DNA from: Paracholeplasma morum
Lineage (GTDB): Bacteria; Bacillota_I; Bacilli_A; Acholeplasmatales; UBA5453
DNA length: 63,592 nucleotides
NCBI RefSeq assembly: GCF_016907055.1
Contig: NZ_JAFBBG010000008.1
Span: 1-63,592 of the forward strand
Reading direction: 5' to 3'
Shown here piece by piece: positions 36,760-45,959 of this stretch. Position 1 is the stretch's first letter, and each line of letters begins with the position of its first letter. Both the position numbers and the translations under genes were made by a program. The notes beneath the pieces were generated by a model. That model ran no database searches, was not told the origin of the DNA, and worked only from the letters and a program-made list of their open reading frames with translations.

Positions 36760-36760
36760 T

Positions 36761-37042
36761 ATGAACATTGAATTATTAGAAATCGAATTACATGGTATTT
36801 CTGGCACCATCACAAATTACACTAGAAATCCTTATATTATCGGATACATTGAATCGTTAAAACGTTTCTTACACGATCATAATGAAAAGATGATTTACGT
36901 CATCGTTGAAAAGCTTGTTAACTGGTATGACAAAACAATTGATGAAATTATGGTCAATGATTACATATCGAATAAAGAAGACCATTTGGAAACTAAAAAA
37001 CTTTTGGAAAGCGTGCTTGCTAACGAACCTAAACAAGTTTAG
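36761..37042 (+). CDS. Small helical protein cotranscribed with the peptide gene
   Basis: 93 aa from the ATG at 36761, 1 nt after the peptide stop; a GTG nine nt earlier overlaps the peptide gene and is less likely. Soluble, charged, probably all helical (EIELHGISGTITNYTR..., LKRFLHDHNEKM, VEKLVNWYDKTIDEIM). No family recognised. Because it shares the peptide promoter it may modulate the circuit or be an output of it. Followed by a 250-nt gap with one terminator. Confidence 0.6.
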   Translation: MNIELLEIELHGISGTITNYTRNPYIIGYIESLKRFLHDHNEKMIYVIVEKLVNWYDKTIDEIMVNDYISNKEDHLETKKLLESVLANEPKQV

Positions 37043-37148
37043 TTAATAACCACACAGTATATTTTATCATGCCTTTAACTTTTTGAGTTTTAAAAGTTTA
37101 GTTTTTTACAGTTTGGATAGTCCCCTCTGTCCATACTTAAAAATAACC

Positions 37149-37182
37149 AAAAGCACATCATAATAAAATGTGCTTTTTATTT
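37149..37182 (+). terminator. Intrinsic terminator of the peptide operon
   Basis: AAAAGCACAT...ATGTGCTTTT followed by more T. It lies 107 nt after the 93-aa gene and 113 nt before rnr. Confidence 0.8.
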
Positions 37183-37263
37183 TTGTTGTGGGTCAATATG
37201 AATTAAATTACTAAAATAATCGAATAATTGGATTTTGATACGCTAATGTACGCGCGTGTGTGA

Positions 37264-37269
37264 TATAAT
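37264..37269 (+). promoter_or_regulatory. Extended -10 of rnr
   Basis: TGATATAAT (TG at 37261-37262 with TATAAT at 37264-37269), 26 nt before the rnr ATG; no good -35. Confidence 0.5.
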
Positions 37270-37294
37270 TTTTGTAAGATAAGTTGGTGATTCC

Positions 37295-39349
37295 ATGATA
37301 CTATTAAAATTATTTAAGGATAGTAAAGCCTATCGCTTCGATGAACTTTTGGAAATAACTCAAATGGATGTTATTTCGCTAACGGAAGCGCTAGACCAGT
37401 TAGTAAGTCAAAAAAGACTAGACTACAAAAACGACCTATATCAATTAAGACCTAACTATAGAGTGGGCTTTTTGGATGTAAAGAACCAAGGCTTTGCCTT
37501 TTTATTACAAGAAAAAGACGATTTATTCATATATGAAGAGGACCTAGGTTTGAGCTTAGACGGAGACTTAGTATTGGTTCATGTAGGAGTAAAAAACAAG
37601 GTGGTTGATGTCCTTGAACGTACAGTTAAGCAAATCGTTGTTCATGTGAAGAAAGTCAATCAAACCGTTATGTTTTTACCAATTAAACCTTTTAGACTTC
37701 AAATTGAAGTTGAAGAAAAGGATTTTATTGGTGGTGAAGTGCTACTAATTGAGATTCAAAGTTATGAAGGCAAGAAAGCCATTGGTCAGATTGTTCAATG
37801 TCTAGGGTTTGAAACCGATCCAGGGATGGATATATTAGAACTTGTTTATGAAGCCAACTGGCCTTATGAGTTTTCGCAAGAGACTTTAAAAGAAGCGGAT
37901 GAGATTGAATCTATCGATACGATGCCAAGAAGAGTTGTTGAAAACGAACTTATTGTAACCATAGATGGAAAAGACGCTAAAGACTTAGATGATGCGATTA
38001 GTTTAAAGAAAGATGGGACCGACTATATACTGGCAGTTCATATAGCCGATGTAAGTGCCTATGTTAGACCCAACTCATTTATGGAAAAAGAAGCTTTTGA
38101 ACGTACGACGTCTGTATACTTAGCAGACAGGGTCATTCCAATGTTACCAAGACGCTTATCAAACGACTTGTGTAGTTTAAATGCCGATACGTTAAAGAAA
38201 TGCTTAAGTGTCACCATGCGACTAGATGCATATGGTAATCCAATCAGTCACCAAATTGAGCAGACATGGGTAAAAGTCAATTACCGTTTGAATTATGACG
38301 AAGTGAACGATTTCTTGGATAATGGGTCTTCTTTAGTTAATAAGGAAGTAGAACAAACCATTAAAGACATGTATCAACTATCCTATATTCTAGAAGAAAA
38401 AAGGGTAGACCGTGGCGCGTTAAACTTCAAGAGCTTAGAGTTTAAATATGAAACCGATGAGATGGGTCATATTATTGACATTCATCCTTACGTTACTGGC
38501 AAAGGCCAAGCTCTTATCGAGTCTTTTATGGTTTTAGCGAACGAAACTGTATCCCTTCATTTATCAAGTTTAGAACTACCTTGCATATACCGAGTCCATG
38601 ATAAACCAGATCCAGACAAGCTTATTCAAGTCATGCAAATGGTAAAAGAGTTGGGATTAAAGATTCCAAAGGTTAATCATATTACGCCTAAAACACTTCA
38701 AAATATCTTAAATAAACTAGAAGGACATCCACTTGAATTAGTGTTCCATACACTATTTTTACGCTCAATGCAAAAAGCGGAGTATAGTGGAAAAAACATT
38801 GGACACTATGGATTAGCCTCTAAATACTATTCTCACTTTACTTCACCAATTAGAAGATATCCTGACCTTTTATTACACCGTTTAATCAAAGCATTCCTAA
38901 TTGATACAACTGATTTTGATAAGAACTATCAATACTATGAAGCCTATGTTAATGTTGCATCTGAACGTTGCTCAGTGATGGAAAGAAAAGCGGATGAACT
39001 AGAAAGAGAAACCGATAAACTTAAAACCACTCAATTTATGGCGAATAAAGTTAATCAGTCTTTTAAGGCCGTTATTTCTAGTGTTACAAAAGCAGGATTA
39101 TTTGTGCGTCTCGAAAACGGTATTGAAGGTTTATGTCCAATGCGAATGATGAATGATTACTACTATTTTGATGAAAAAGCATTGACGCTAAAGGGTAAAG
39201 ATACTAAGCAACTCTTTAAGATTGGGCAAGAAGTAGAAGTAAAATTGAAAGATGTTGATGTTAAGTTGAGACAACTGACATTTATTGTAAAAGAGGAAAA
39301 AAAGTATGAAAGAAAATATAGTCGCCCAAAACAAAAAGGCAAGGCATGA
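37295..39349 (+). CDS. rnr: Ribonuclease R
   Basis: 684 aa. A short N-terminal winged-helix region, cold-shock-like beta domain, RNB catalytic domain from about residue 205 with TIDGKDAKDLDDAISL carrying the metal-binding Asp residues, SRxLKxx-like R-rich region (SHFTSPIRRYPDLLLHRLI) and a C-terminal S1 domain (about 590-670). A 3'-5' exoribonuclease that degrades structured RNA and takes part in tmRNA quality control. Shorter than Bacillus RNase R (about 780 aa) mainly by a trimmed basic tail. Overlaps smpB by 44 nt, consistent with joint function. Confidence 0.95.
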   Translation: MILLKLFKDSKAYRFDELLEITQMDVISLTEALDQLVSQKRLDYKNDLYQLRPNYRVGFLDVKNQGFAFLLQEKDDLFIYEEDLGLSLDGDLVLVHVGVKNKVVDVLERTVKQIVVHVKKVNQTVMFLPIKPFRLQIEVEEKDFIGGEVLLIEIQSYEGKKAIGQIVQCLGFETDPGMDILELVYEANWPYEFSQETLKEADEIESIDTMPRRVVENELIVTIDGKDAKDLDDAISLKKDGTDYILAVHIADVSAYVRPNSFMEKEAFERTTSVYLADRVIPMLPRRLSNDLCSLNADTLKKCLSVTMRLDAYGNPISHQIEQTWVKVNYRLNYDEVNDFLDNGSSLVNKEVEQTIKDMYQLSYILEEKRVDRGALNFKSLEFKYETDEMGHIIDIHPYVTGKGQALIESFMVLANETVSLHLSSLELPCIYRVHDKPDPDKLIQVMQMVKELGLKIPKVNHITPKTLQNILNKLEGHPLELVFHTLFLRSMQKAEYSGKNIGHYGLASKYYSHFTSPIRRYPDLLLHRLIKAFLIDTTDFDKNYQYYEAYVNVASERCSVMERKADELERETDKLKTTQFMANKVNQSFKAVISSVTKAGLFVRLENGIEGLCPMRMMNDYYYFDEKALTLKGKDTKQLFKIGQEVEVKLKDVDVKLRQLTFIVKEEKKYERKYSRPKQKGKA

Positions 39350-39764
39350 TTACTTCATAGAACAAACCTATGAAGCCGGCTTGCAGCTAAAGGGCACAGA
39401 AATTAAATCGATCCGTCAACACAAAGCCAATATAAACGATGCATTCGTGACGGTAAAAAATGGTGAGATATTCATTTTTAACATGCATGTTGCCCAATAT
39501 GAACACGGCAATATCTTTAACCATGAAGAAACTAGAACTAGAAAATTATTAATGCATAAAAAAGAAATCCTCAAACTGGAAGCTAAATCTAAAGAAGATG
39601 GTTTCACATTAATCCCCCTAAAGCTTTATTTTAATGAAGGCTTAGCCAAGTTAGAAATCGCAGTGGCTAAGGGTAAAAAGTTGTTCGATAAACGCGAAGA
39701 CTTGAAAGAAAAAGACGCCCAAAGACACATGAAGAAAACACTAAAGGATAGCTTTAGAAGATGA
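39306..39764 (+). CDS. smpB: SsrA-binding protein SmpB
   Basis: 152 aa. NKKARHDYFIEQTYEAGLQLKGTEIKSIRQHKANINDAFV and the tail KGKKLFDKREDLKEKDAQR are the SmpB hallmarks. Binds tmRNA and delivers it to stalled ribosomes. GAGG precedes the start, which lies inside the last codons of rnr. The tmRNA gene is not seen in this window. Confidence 0.96.
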   Translation: MKENIVAQNKKARHDYFIEQTYEAGLQLKGTEIKSIRQHKANINDAFVTVKNGEIFIFNMHVAQYEHGNIFNHEETRTRKLLMHKKEILKLEAKSKEDGFTLIPLKLYFNEGLAKLEIAVAKGKKLFDKREDLKEKDAQRHMKKTLKDSFRR

Positions 39765-40762
39765 AACCCAAGATAGGGTTAATGCTTGGGGGCGGCGGGG
39801 CTAAAGGTGGGTATCAATTAGGGGTTATTAGAGCACTAGAAGAACATAATCTATTAGATGACATTGAAGTCGTTGCAGGTACTTCAATTGGCGCAATCAA
39901 TGGATTATTGCTCTGTACACTGAATGATGCAAATAAAATCGTTGAAGTATGGGAATATGCTCAAGAGTCTGGTTTTTATAAACAAGGGTTTACCAGGTTT
40001 AAACAAGACAAACAAGGCTTATATAGCTTAGATGTCTTAAGAGATATCTTTACCCATTACGTAAAGCTTAAAGACTTGACCAAATGTGACAAGGATTTAT
40101 ACGTTGTTGCCTCAAAAATCATTGATCCAAAGAAAATCGTTTCACAAATTAGAAAAGACAATCACGAGAAAACAGTGTTTCATGTTAACACTCACGAAAA
40201 ACCATTTGAAACAGTCATTGCGAGTGCATCCATTCCACTGTTTTTCGGGACTACGTATATCGATGAAGATGGGTATGTAGATGGCGGATTAACAGACAAT
40301 AACCCAATCGATGTATTAATTGATAAGGGATGTAATGTCATAATCACAGTACCGCTAGATTATAACTTGAATTTAAGCAAATACATTAATGACAAAATCC
40401 TTATCGTTAATATGACTGACTTAAGTTTATTCTCAAATAAACCCGTCCAAATGGCTTATGACATCATTAGATTTACAGATGATGCGTTGACAGAAAGACA
40501 AAACTATGGCTATTTTGTCGCAAATGAAGTCATTAATAACTTAATCGATATTGGTATATTGAATGAAGACAGTTCTTTGAAAGACTCTTATAGATCTATC
40601 TCAAAGTTTACTTATATCGAACCTTCAGCACACACATATGAGAAGATTAAAGAACTTAAGAAACAAAGAGTCATTACGAAAAAAGAAGAAAAGAAACGAA
40701 CGAAGATCAAGACCAAATTAAGTAAGAAGATTGAGAGAGGTAAAAAAGATGGCAATAGTTGA
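39761..40762 (+). CDS. Patatin-like phospholipase (RssA family)
   Basis: 333 aa. LMLGGGGAKGGYQLG provides the oxyanion hole, AGTSIGAING holds the nucleophile Ser (G-T-S-I-G), and DGGLTDNNP holds the catalytic Asp. Patatins hydrolyse acyl esters of phospholipids. The last 35 residues are strongly Lys/Arg rich and may contact membrane or nucleic acid. Start overlaps the smpB stop (ATGA). Followed by a lipid-phosphatase gene, suggesting a lipid-turnover pair. Confidence 0.9.
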   Translation: MKPKIGLMLGGGGAKGGYQLGVIRALEEHNLLDDIEVVAGTSIGAINGLLLCTLNDANKIVEVWEYAQESGFYKQGFTRFKQDKQGLYSLDVLRDIFTHYVKLKDLTKCDKDLYVVASKIIDPKKIVSQIRKDNHEKTVFHVNTHEKPFETVIASASIPLFFGTTYIDEDGYVDGGLTDNNPIDVLIDKGCNVIITVPLDYNLNLSKYINDKILIVNMTDLSLFSNKPVQMAYDIIRFTDDALTERQNYGYFVANEVINNLIDIGILNEDSSLKDSYRSISKFTYIEPSAHTYEKIKELKKQRVITKKEEKKRTKIKTKLSKKIERGKKDGNS

Positions 40763-41615
40763 GTTTTTACAACAGTTTTCAAATCCAGTATTAGACGTAA
40801 TCATGCGAATCATCACAGAGTTTGGTGATCAGTATTTCTTTATATTATTGTCAGCGATATTATACTGGACAATAGATAAGAAGTTTGCATTTCGCTTTAT
40901 GATTGCCTATTTAGGTAGTGCCTTTATTAATGGGGGCATCAAATCACTGACCAATAAACCAAGGCCTTATCAGGAAGGTGCTAGAGCAATCTTACAAGAA
41001 ACATCAGGCTCATCAATGCCAAGTGGGCATGCACAAGCAGCTGGAGCCATCGGTATTAACCTTTGGAATGAATACTATTTCTCGAAAGTGATTCGTACGT
41101 TAATGGTTCTATTAGTCATTTTAGTACCACTTTCAAGAGTATATTTAGGTCAACACTATTTAGAAGACGTTATAGTTGGCCTTGCACTTGGGCTCATATT
41201 AGGTAGTTTATTCATGTTTTTACTTGGGGTTGGTAAACCAGATAGAGAACACATTCGTGCTTTATACCCAGTTCCAATTATTATCATTTTAATGTTCTTT
41301 ATTAAACAAGAACAACTTTATGTAGCCGCTGGCGCCTATATCGGGCTAAGTGTTGGGTATTATATTGAAAAACTATATGTTAAATCCAAAGTGAATGCGA
41401 AACCAATCGTACAAGTCGTGAAAGTCGTATTAGGGATTGGTGTAGCACTTTTATTAAAAGAAGGCTTGAAGGTTATCTTACCTTATAGTGCAACCGCTGA
41501 TACTAACCCTTTAGTATTAGACTTAGTATTTGATTTTATTCGATACTTTTTAATCGCCATTTGGGCTTCTTTAGGGTTAATGGTGATTAATAAGAAAGTA
41601 CTTATGAAGGGATAA
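40749..41615 (+). CDS. PAP2-family membrane phosphatase
   Basis: 288 aa from the ATG at 40749 (GAGAGG upstream; the end of the patatin gene overlaps by 14 nt). About eight hydrophobic segments. The three acid-phosphatase motifs are intact: KSLTNKPRPY (K-x6-R-P), SMPSGHAQA (P-S-G-H) and SRVYLGQHYLEDVIVG (S-R-x5-H-x3-D). Probably dephosphorylates a phosphatidate, phosphatidylglycerol phosphate or isoprenyl pyrophosphate at the membrane. Confidence 0.9.
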   Translation: MAIVEFLQQFSNPVLDVIMRIITEFGDQYFFILLSAILYWTIDKKFAFRFMIAYLGSAFINGGIKSLTNKPRPYQEGARAILQETSGSSMPSGHAQAAGAIGINLWNEYYFSKVIRTLMVLLVILVPLSRVYLGQHYLEDVIVGLALGLILGSLFMFLLGVGKPDREHIRALYPVPIIIILMFFIKQEQLYVAAGAYIGLSVGYYIEKLYVKSKVNAKPIVQVVKVVLGIGVALLLKEGLKVILPYSATADTNPLVLDLVFDFIRYFLIAIWASLGLMVINKKVLMKG

Positions 41616-41619
41616 ATGT

Positions 41620-43104
41620 ATGAAAAAACTCATTATAGGATTGTTTTTAGTATTATTACTAGTGGGGTGTGATGAGGCAGTTGTACCACCTAATCCAAAT
41701 GCGCCATCAAACCCAGATCCGATCTTACCATCAAACCCAGATCCGATCTTACCATCGAATCCAGATCCTGTTGTTGAGTCCAAACTAACCTATGAATACT
41801 TATTTGAAGAAACGCACTATCATGCTTTAACAATTAAGATATCTAAGAATGATGCCGATAAGTTAAACCAAAAAATGCATGAACACAACAAGAAGTTTGG
41901 ATCGTTTAAAACAGATTATCAAATAGTTGCTGATCTGGTTTATGAAACAGATAGTTTTACTGAAACAGTGTATAATGTGGGGTTTAGAACGAGAGGTAAT
42001 ACATCCAGAACCAGCTTATTTGACTCTGAAGGTACTCTCAATCGAAACCATTTTAAGATTGATTTTAATGACCCAATCGGAATAGATGAAGCATCAAAAG
42101 ACTTTCAAAAGATTAAAGATAGAACAGTATTTGGCGTAACTGAACTGAATTTAAAATACAACCGTAACTATGACACATCCTATGTGACTGAACGCTTTAG
42201 TTATAATTTATTTAATGATATGGGTGTATTAGCCCCTAAAATGGTTCCTGTTCTATTAACGTTACAAATAGACAATACTAAAACCATCATGGGTGTATAC
42301 CACATATTTGAATCCATAGACCGATCATTTTTGAATAGAAACCTTAATAACGATGATGGCGATTTATACAAAGTGCTATGGCAACAATTTGGTCCAGCTG
42401 CTCTTGAAGATAACTATGATAGTAGAGCTATTGGGGTTAAGGATGAAAGCATTAATTACTTTCCAAGTTATGACTTAAAAACCAATAAGAAAACAAGCAC
42501 TCACCAGCAACTTAAGTCATTCATTAAAAACATTAATGATTTAGAGGGTGAAGCCTTTAAAACCTATATTGAAGCTAATTTCGAAGTAGATTCGTTTATT
42601 AATTTGCTTGCAACAGGGGTGATGCTCGGAAACCCAGATGATTACCGTGCAATGGGGAATAATTACTATTTATATTATCAAACAGACAAGAAGAAATGGC
42701 TCATGACTCCATATGATTATGATCATGGCTTAGGTCAAGGATGGGATGGCGCACCCGTATTTACTAATCATACAGTTGGGGCAGACATCTATACCTGGGG
42801 GAACTTAAACACCCATCAATGGGGTCAAGAAGTTAAACACCCACTATCGGATAAAATCCTGTCATTTGATGACTATCAAGAAAAATATGAAAATGCCCTT
42901 AATCTATTGATAAGTACGTATTTTACTTATGATAGATATCTTGCCCTACATCTAGAAGAAAAAAACATCTTTAACCAACATTCAACCAAAGGCCTAATCC
43001 AAGTTCCTTTTGAAGAACGTGGCTATTCCTATTTTGAAGACAAACGAAATGATGTAATCGCACAGTTGGAATTCTACAAAGAAAACCCATCATCTCGTCC
43101 GTGA
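41620..43104 (+). CDS. CotH-kinase-family lipoprotein
   Basis: 494 aa. Lipoprotein signal KKLIIGLFLVLLLVGCDE with lipobox LVGC (Cys17). A Pro-rich linker with three SNPDPILP-type repeats (24-nt units from 41704) leads to a CotH domain: RTRGNTSRT, LNLKYNRNYDTSYVTERFSY, MGVYHIFESID and YDYDHGLGQGWDG with the Asp residues expected to bind metal and ATP. CotH proteins are secreted protein kinases known from spore coats and fungal surfaces. Here it would sit outside the membrane. Starts 4 nt after the PAP2 stop. Confidence 0.85.
   Translation: MKKLIIGLFLVLLLVGCDEAVVPPNPNAPSNPDPILPSNPDPILPSNPDPVVESKLTYEYLFEETHYHALTIKISKNDADKLNQKMHEHNKKFGSFKTDYQIVADLVYETDSFTETVYNVGFRTRGNTSRTSLFDSEGTLNRNHFKIDFNDPIGIDEASKDFQKIKDRTVFGVTELNLKYNRNYDTSYVTERFSYNLFNDMGVLAPKMVPVLLTLQIDNTKTIMGVYHIFESIDRSFLNRNLNNDDGDLYKVLWQQFGPAALEDNYDSRAIGVKDESINYFPSYDLKTNKKTSTHQQLKSFIKNINDLEGEAFKTYIEANFEVDSFINLLATGVMLGNPDDYRAMGNNYYLYYQTDKKKWLMTPYDYDHGLGQGWDGAPVFTNHTVGADIYTWGNLNTHQWGQEVKHPLSDKILSFDDYQEKYENALNLLISTYFTYDRYLALHLEEKNIFNQHSTKGLIQVPFEERGYSYFEDKRNDVIAQLEFYKENPSSRP
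41704..41775 (+). repeat. 24-nt tandem repeat in the CotH linker
   Basis: Unit CCATCAAACCCAGATCCGAT plus CTTA occurs twice exactly (41704-41727, 41728-41751) and once degenerate (41752-41775), encoding PSNPDPIL. Likely to vary in copy number by slippage. Confidence 0.85.
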
Positions 43105-43110
43105 TTTTAC

Positions 43111-43138
43111 TTGAAAAATAAGAGTTTTATGTTAAAAT
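43111..43138 (+). promoter_or_regulatory. Promoter of the T-box-alaS unit
   Basis: TTGAAA (43111-43116), 16-nt spacer, TAAAAT (43133-43138). Confidence 0.65.
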
Positions 43139-43139
43139 A

Positions 43140-43345
43140 GGTTGTATAGCGATGAACAAGATGAGTAATGATGAATTTTAACTAGAGAGGTTACGGTTGG
43201 TGAAAGTAACTTAAATGCAATCATGAAGCTACTTGGGAGCAATGGTAAACTGGCCATAACAGTAAATTGAGGTGCTAGGGAAACCTAGAACTAAGGTGGT
43301 ACCGCGACTTTGTCGTCCTTAGAATTTTCTAAGGACTTTTTTTAT
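43140..43345 (+). promoter_or_regulatory. T-box leader (tRNA-Ala sensing)
   Basis: The T-box sequence AAGGTGGTACCGCG (43293-43306) is exact, and its antiterminator competes with a terminator TCCTTAGAA...TTCTAAGGA plus T7 (43316-43343). Upstream stems fit a stem I region starting around 43145. Uncharged tRNA-Ala should favour read-through into alaS. The specifier codon could not be fixed by eye. Confidence 0.93.
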
Positions 43346-43361
43346 TTTATGGAGGACACAT

Positions 43362-45959
43362 ATGAGATACATGACATCAAAAGAAATCAGAGAAACTTGG
43401 CTTAATTTTTTCGAATCTAAAGGCCACAAAATTGAATCAAGTGCTTCGCTTATTCCAATGGGCGATAAAACACTATTATGGATTAATGCTGGAGTAGCCC
43501 CGCTTAAGAAGTATTTTGATGGGTCAGCCATTCCACCAAAACCACGTTTAACAAATATCCAAAAATGCATTAGAACCAATGACATCGATAATGTTGGTAA
43601 AACTGCAAGACATCACACATTTTTTGAGATGTTAGGAAACTTTTCTATTGGAGACTACTTTAAAGAAGAAGCCATCGAATTTGGGTTTGAGCTATTAACC
43701 AGCGAAGCTTATTATGGCTTTCCAAAAGAAAAGCTTTACATGACTTATTATCCTTCTGACCAAGTTGCTTATAATAAATGGGTCGAGCTTGGTGTGGATC
43801 CTAACCACTTAATCCCACTGGAATCAAACTTCTGGGAAATTGGGGAAGGCCCATCAGGTCCAGATACTGAAATCTATTTTGACAGAGGCGAATCCTATGA
43901 TAAGCGCGGGAAAGAACTCATTGAACAAGACTTAGACAATGAACGCTTTATTGAAATTTGGAACATTGTTTTTAGCCAGTATAACGCAAAACCTGGAACA
44001 CCAAGAGAATCTTACAAAGAACTTCCAAGTAAGAACATTGATACAGGGGCAGGTCTTGAAAGATTCGCTTGTGTACTACAAGGCACAAAGACTAACTTTG
44101 AAACAGATTTATTCATGCCAATCATTAAACATACCGAAGATTTATCAGGGGTTAAATACGATGGACAAATGGCATTTAAAGTCATAGCTGACCACATCAA
44201 GACCCTAACCATGGCAATTGCCGATGGCGCCATTCTATCTAATGAAGGTAGAGGATATGTTTTAAGAAGATTATTAAGACGTGCAACTAAATATGGTAAG
44301 AAGCTAGGGTTAACTGAAGCGTTCTTACATAAATTAGTGGACGATGTTAGAGACATTATGGCACCTTATTATCCAAACGTTGTTCAAAATGAAGCAATGG
44401 TTAAACGCGTTATTTTATCTGAGGAAAACAAGTTCTTAGAAACCCTTACCTTAGGTGAAAAACACTTACTAGATGCTTTAGAAAAAGTGGATGTTCTTAC
44501 AAAAGAAGACGCTTTTAAACTGTATGACACCTATGGATTCCCAATTGAATTAACGTTAGAACTTACACAAGAACACAATAAAGAAGTCGATATGGACGGT
44601 TTTTACGAACTTATGGATAGACAAAAAGAATTATCCAGAAGAAATCGTGTTCAAAACAATTCGATGAAAGCTCAAGAAGCAGAATACCTCGCATTTAAAG
44701 AGCCATCCTTATTTATTGGATATGACACACTATCATCTAGAAGTGAAGTCATTAAAGTGTTTGAAAATGGCATTATCTTAGATAAAACCCCATTTTATGC
44801 AACCATGGGTGGACAAGTAGCTGACATTGGAACCATAAATGGTTATCCAGTTACTGATGTCGTAAAACTGCCAAACGGACAAGCATTACATGTTTTAGAC
44901 GCAAGCTTTGATGAAGGCGAAGTGGTATACGCAGAAGTCAATCAAGATAACCGTTTGAATATTGCAATGAACCATACAGCTACACACCTTTTACATAAAG
45001 CTCTAAAAGTCATTTTAGGTGATCACGTTAACCAACAAGGCTCACAAGTTACGAATGAGACACTTCGCTTTGACTTTAACAATTATGAATCCATTTCAAA
45101 AGAAAACTTATTGAAGATTGAAGCGGTTGTTAATGATGCTATCTTAAGAGCATTCGATGTTGTTACTACAGAAATGCCGATTGATGATGCGAGAAAACTA
45201 GGTGCAATGGCACTGTTTGGTGAAAAGTACCATGATATCGTTAGAGTGGTAAATATCGGTGGGTATTCCATCGAACTTTGTGGGGGAACACACGTATCAA
45301 ATGTCTCAGAAATCAAACGTTTTGCCTTAACCTCATTTGAATCAATTGGTTCTGGTATTTATCGTATTGAAGCGATTACTGGGGATGTTCAATCCAAGAT
45401 TGCTGCTTCAGTTTCCGCTTACATGGATGAACTTCATACCCTCGAGGCTAAACAACAAAGATTGCTTGAAGAAATTCACTCGATTGATCCTCAATTTGAA
45501 TTTAACTCAAGAGTGAAACCACAATTCATTGGGTCTTACAGAGACATTATTGACTTCAGAAACTACATCGAGCTTTATAAAGACGATAATAAGAACTTAG
45601 AGAAAACACTACTACAAATTAAAGGTAAATCTGCATTATCCAATCTTGAACAATACTATGAGAGAGATACATTAACCCCAATTGTTGTTGTAAAAGATAT
45701 GGATAAAGATGTTTTAAAACAACTTATAGATGCAATCTATGATAAAATAAAAGCAGATGCTGTGTGCCTAATTAACGAAACCGAAGATAAACTGATGTTC
45801 CTATGTAAAACACATAAGAACAATGCTAATCTAATGGTTAAGAAAGCAGCTGCTGTATCCAATGGTTCAGGCGGAGGAAGACCTGATTTTGCTCAAGGCG
45901 GAACCAGCGATAAAACAAAGATTAACGACATCATCGAATCCTTCAAGGAGTGGTTTTAA
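43362..45959 (+). CDS. alaS: Alanine--tRNA ligase
   Basis: 865 aa, full length. Class II motifs in the N-terminal half (RHHTFFEMLGNFSIGDYF; GAGLERFACVLQG), editing domain with HTATHLLHKAL and CGGTHVSNVSEI supplying the zinc-binding His and Cys, and a C-Ala domain with NGSGGGRPDFAQGG. GGAGG precedes the ATG; a second ATG three codons on is less well placed. Stop overlaps the ruvX start (TAATG). Regulated by the T-box leader. Confidence 0.97.
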   Translation: MRYMTSKEIRETWLNFFESKGHKIESSASLIPMGDKTLLWINAGVAPLKKYFDGSAIPPKPRLTNIQKCIRTNDIDNVGKTARHHTFFEMLGNFSIGDYFKEEAIEFGFELLTSEAYYGFPKEKLYMTYYPSDQVAYNKWVELGVDPNHLIPLESNFWEIGEGPSGPDTEIYFDRGESYDKRGKELIEQDLDNERFIEIWNIVFSQYNAKPGTPRESYKELPSKNIDTGAGLERFACVLQGTKTNFETDLFMPIIKHTEDLSGVKYDGQMAFKVIADHIKTLTMAIADGAILSNEGRGYVLRRLLRRATKYGKKLGLTEAFLHKLVDDVRDIMAPYYPNVVQNEAMVKRVILSEENKFLETLTLGEKHLLDALEKVDVLTKEDAFKLYDTYGFPIELTLELTQEHNKEVDMDGFYELMDRQKELSRRNRVQNNSMKAQEAEYLAFKEPSLFIGYDTLSSRSEVIKVFENGIILDKTPFYATMGGQVADIGTINGYPVTDVVKLPNGQALHVLDASFDEGEVVYAEVNQDNRLNIAMNHTATHLLHKALKVILGDHVNQQGSQVTNETLRFDFNNYESISKENLLKIEAVVNDAILRAFDVVTTEMPIDDARKLGAMALFGEKYHDIVRVVNIGGYSIELCGGTHVSNVSEIKRFALTSFESIGSGIYRIEAITGDVQSKIAASVSAYMDELHTLEAKQQRLLEEIHSIDPQFEFNSRVKPQFIGSYRDIIDFRNYIELYKDDNKNLEKTLLQIKGKSALSNLEQYYERDTLTPIVVVKDMDKDVLKQLIDAIYDKIKADAVCLINETEDKLMFLCKTHKNNANLMVKKAAAVSNGSGGGRPDFAQGGTSDKTKINDIIESFKEWF

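Noticed and set aside
39306-39764. tmRNA gene near smpB
   Set aside because: No tRNA-Ala-like ends or tag frame seen around rnr-smpB; likely elsewhere in the genome.
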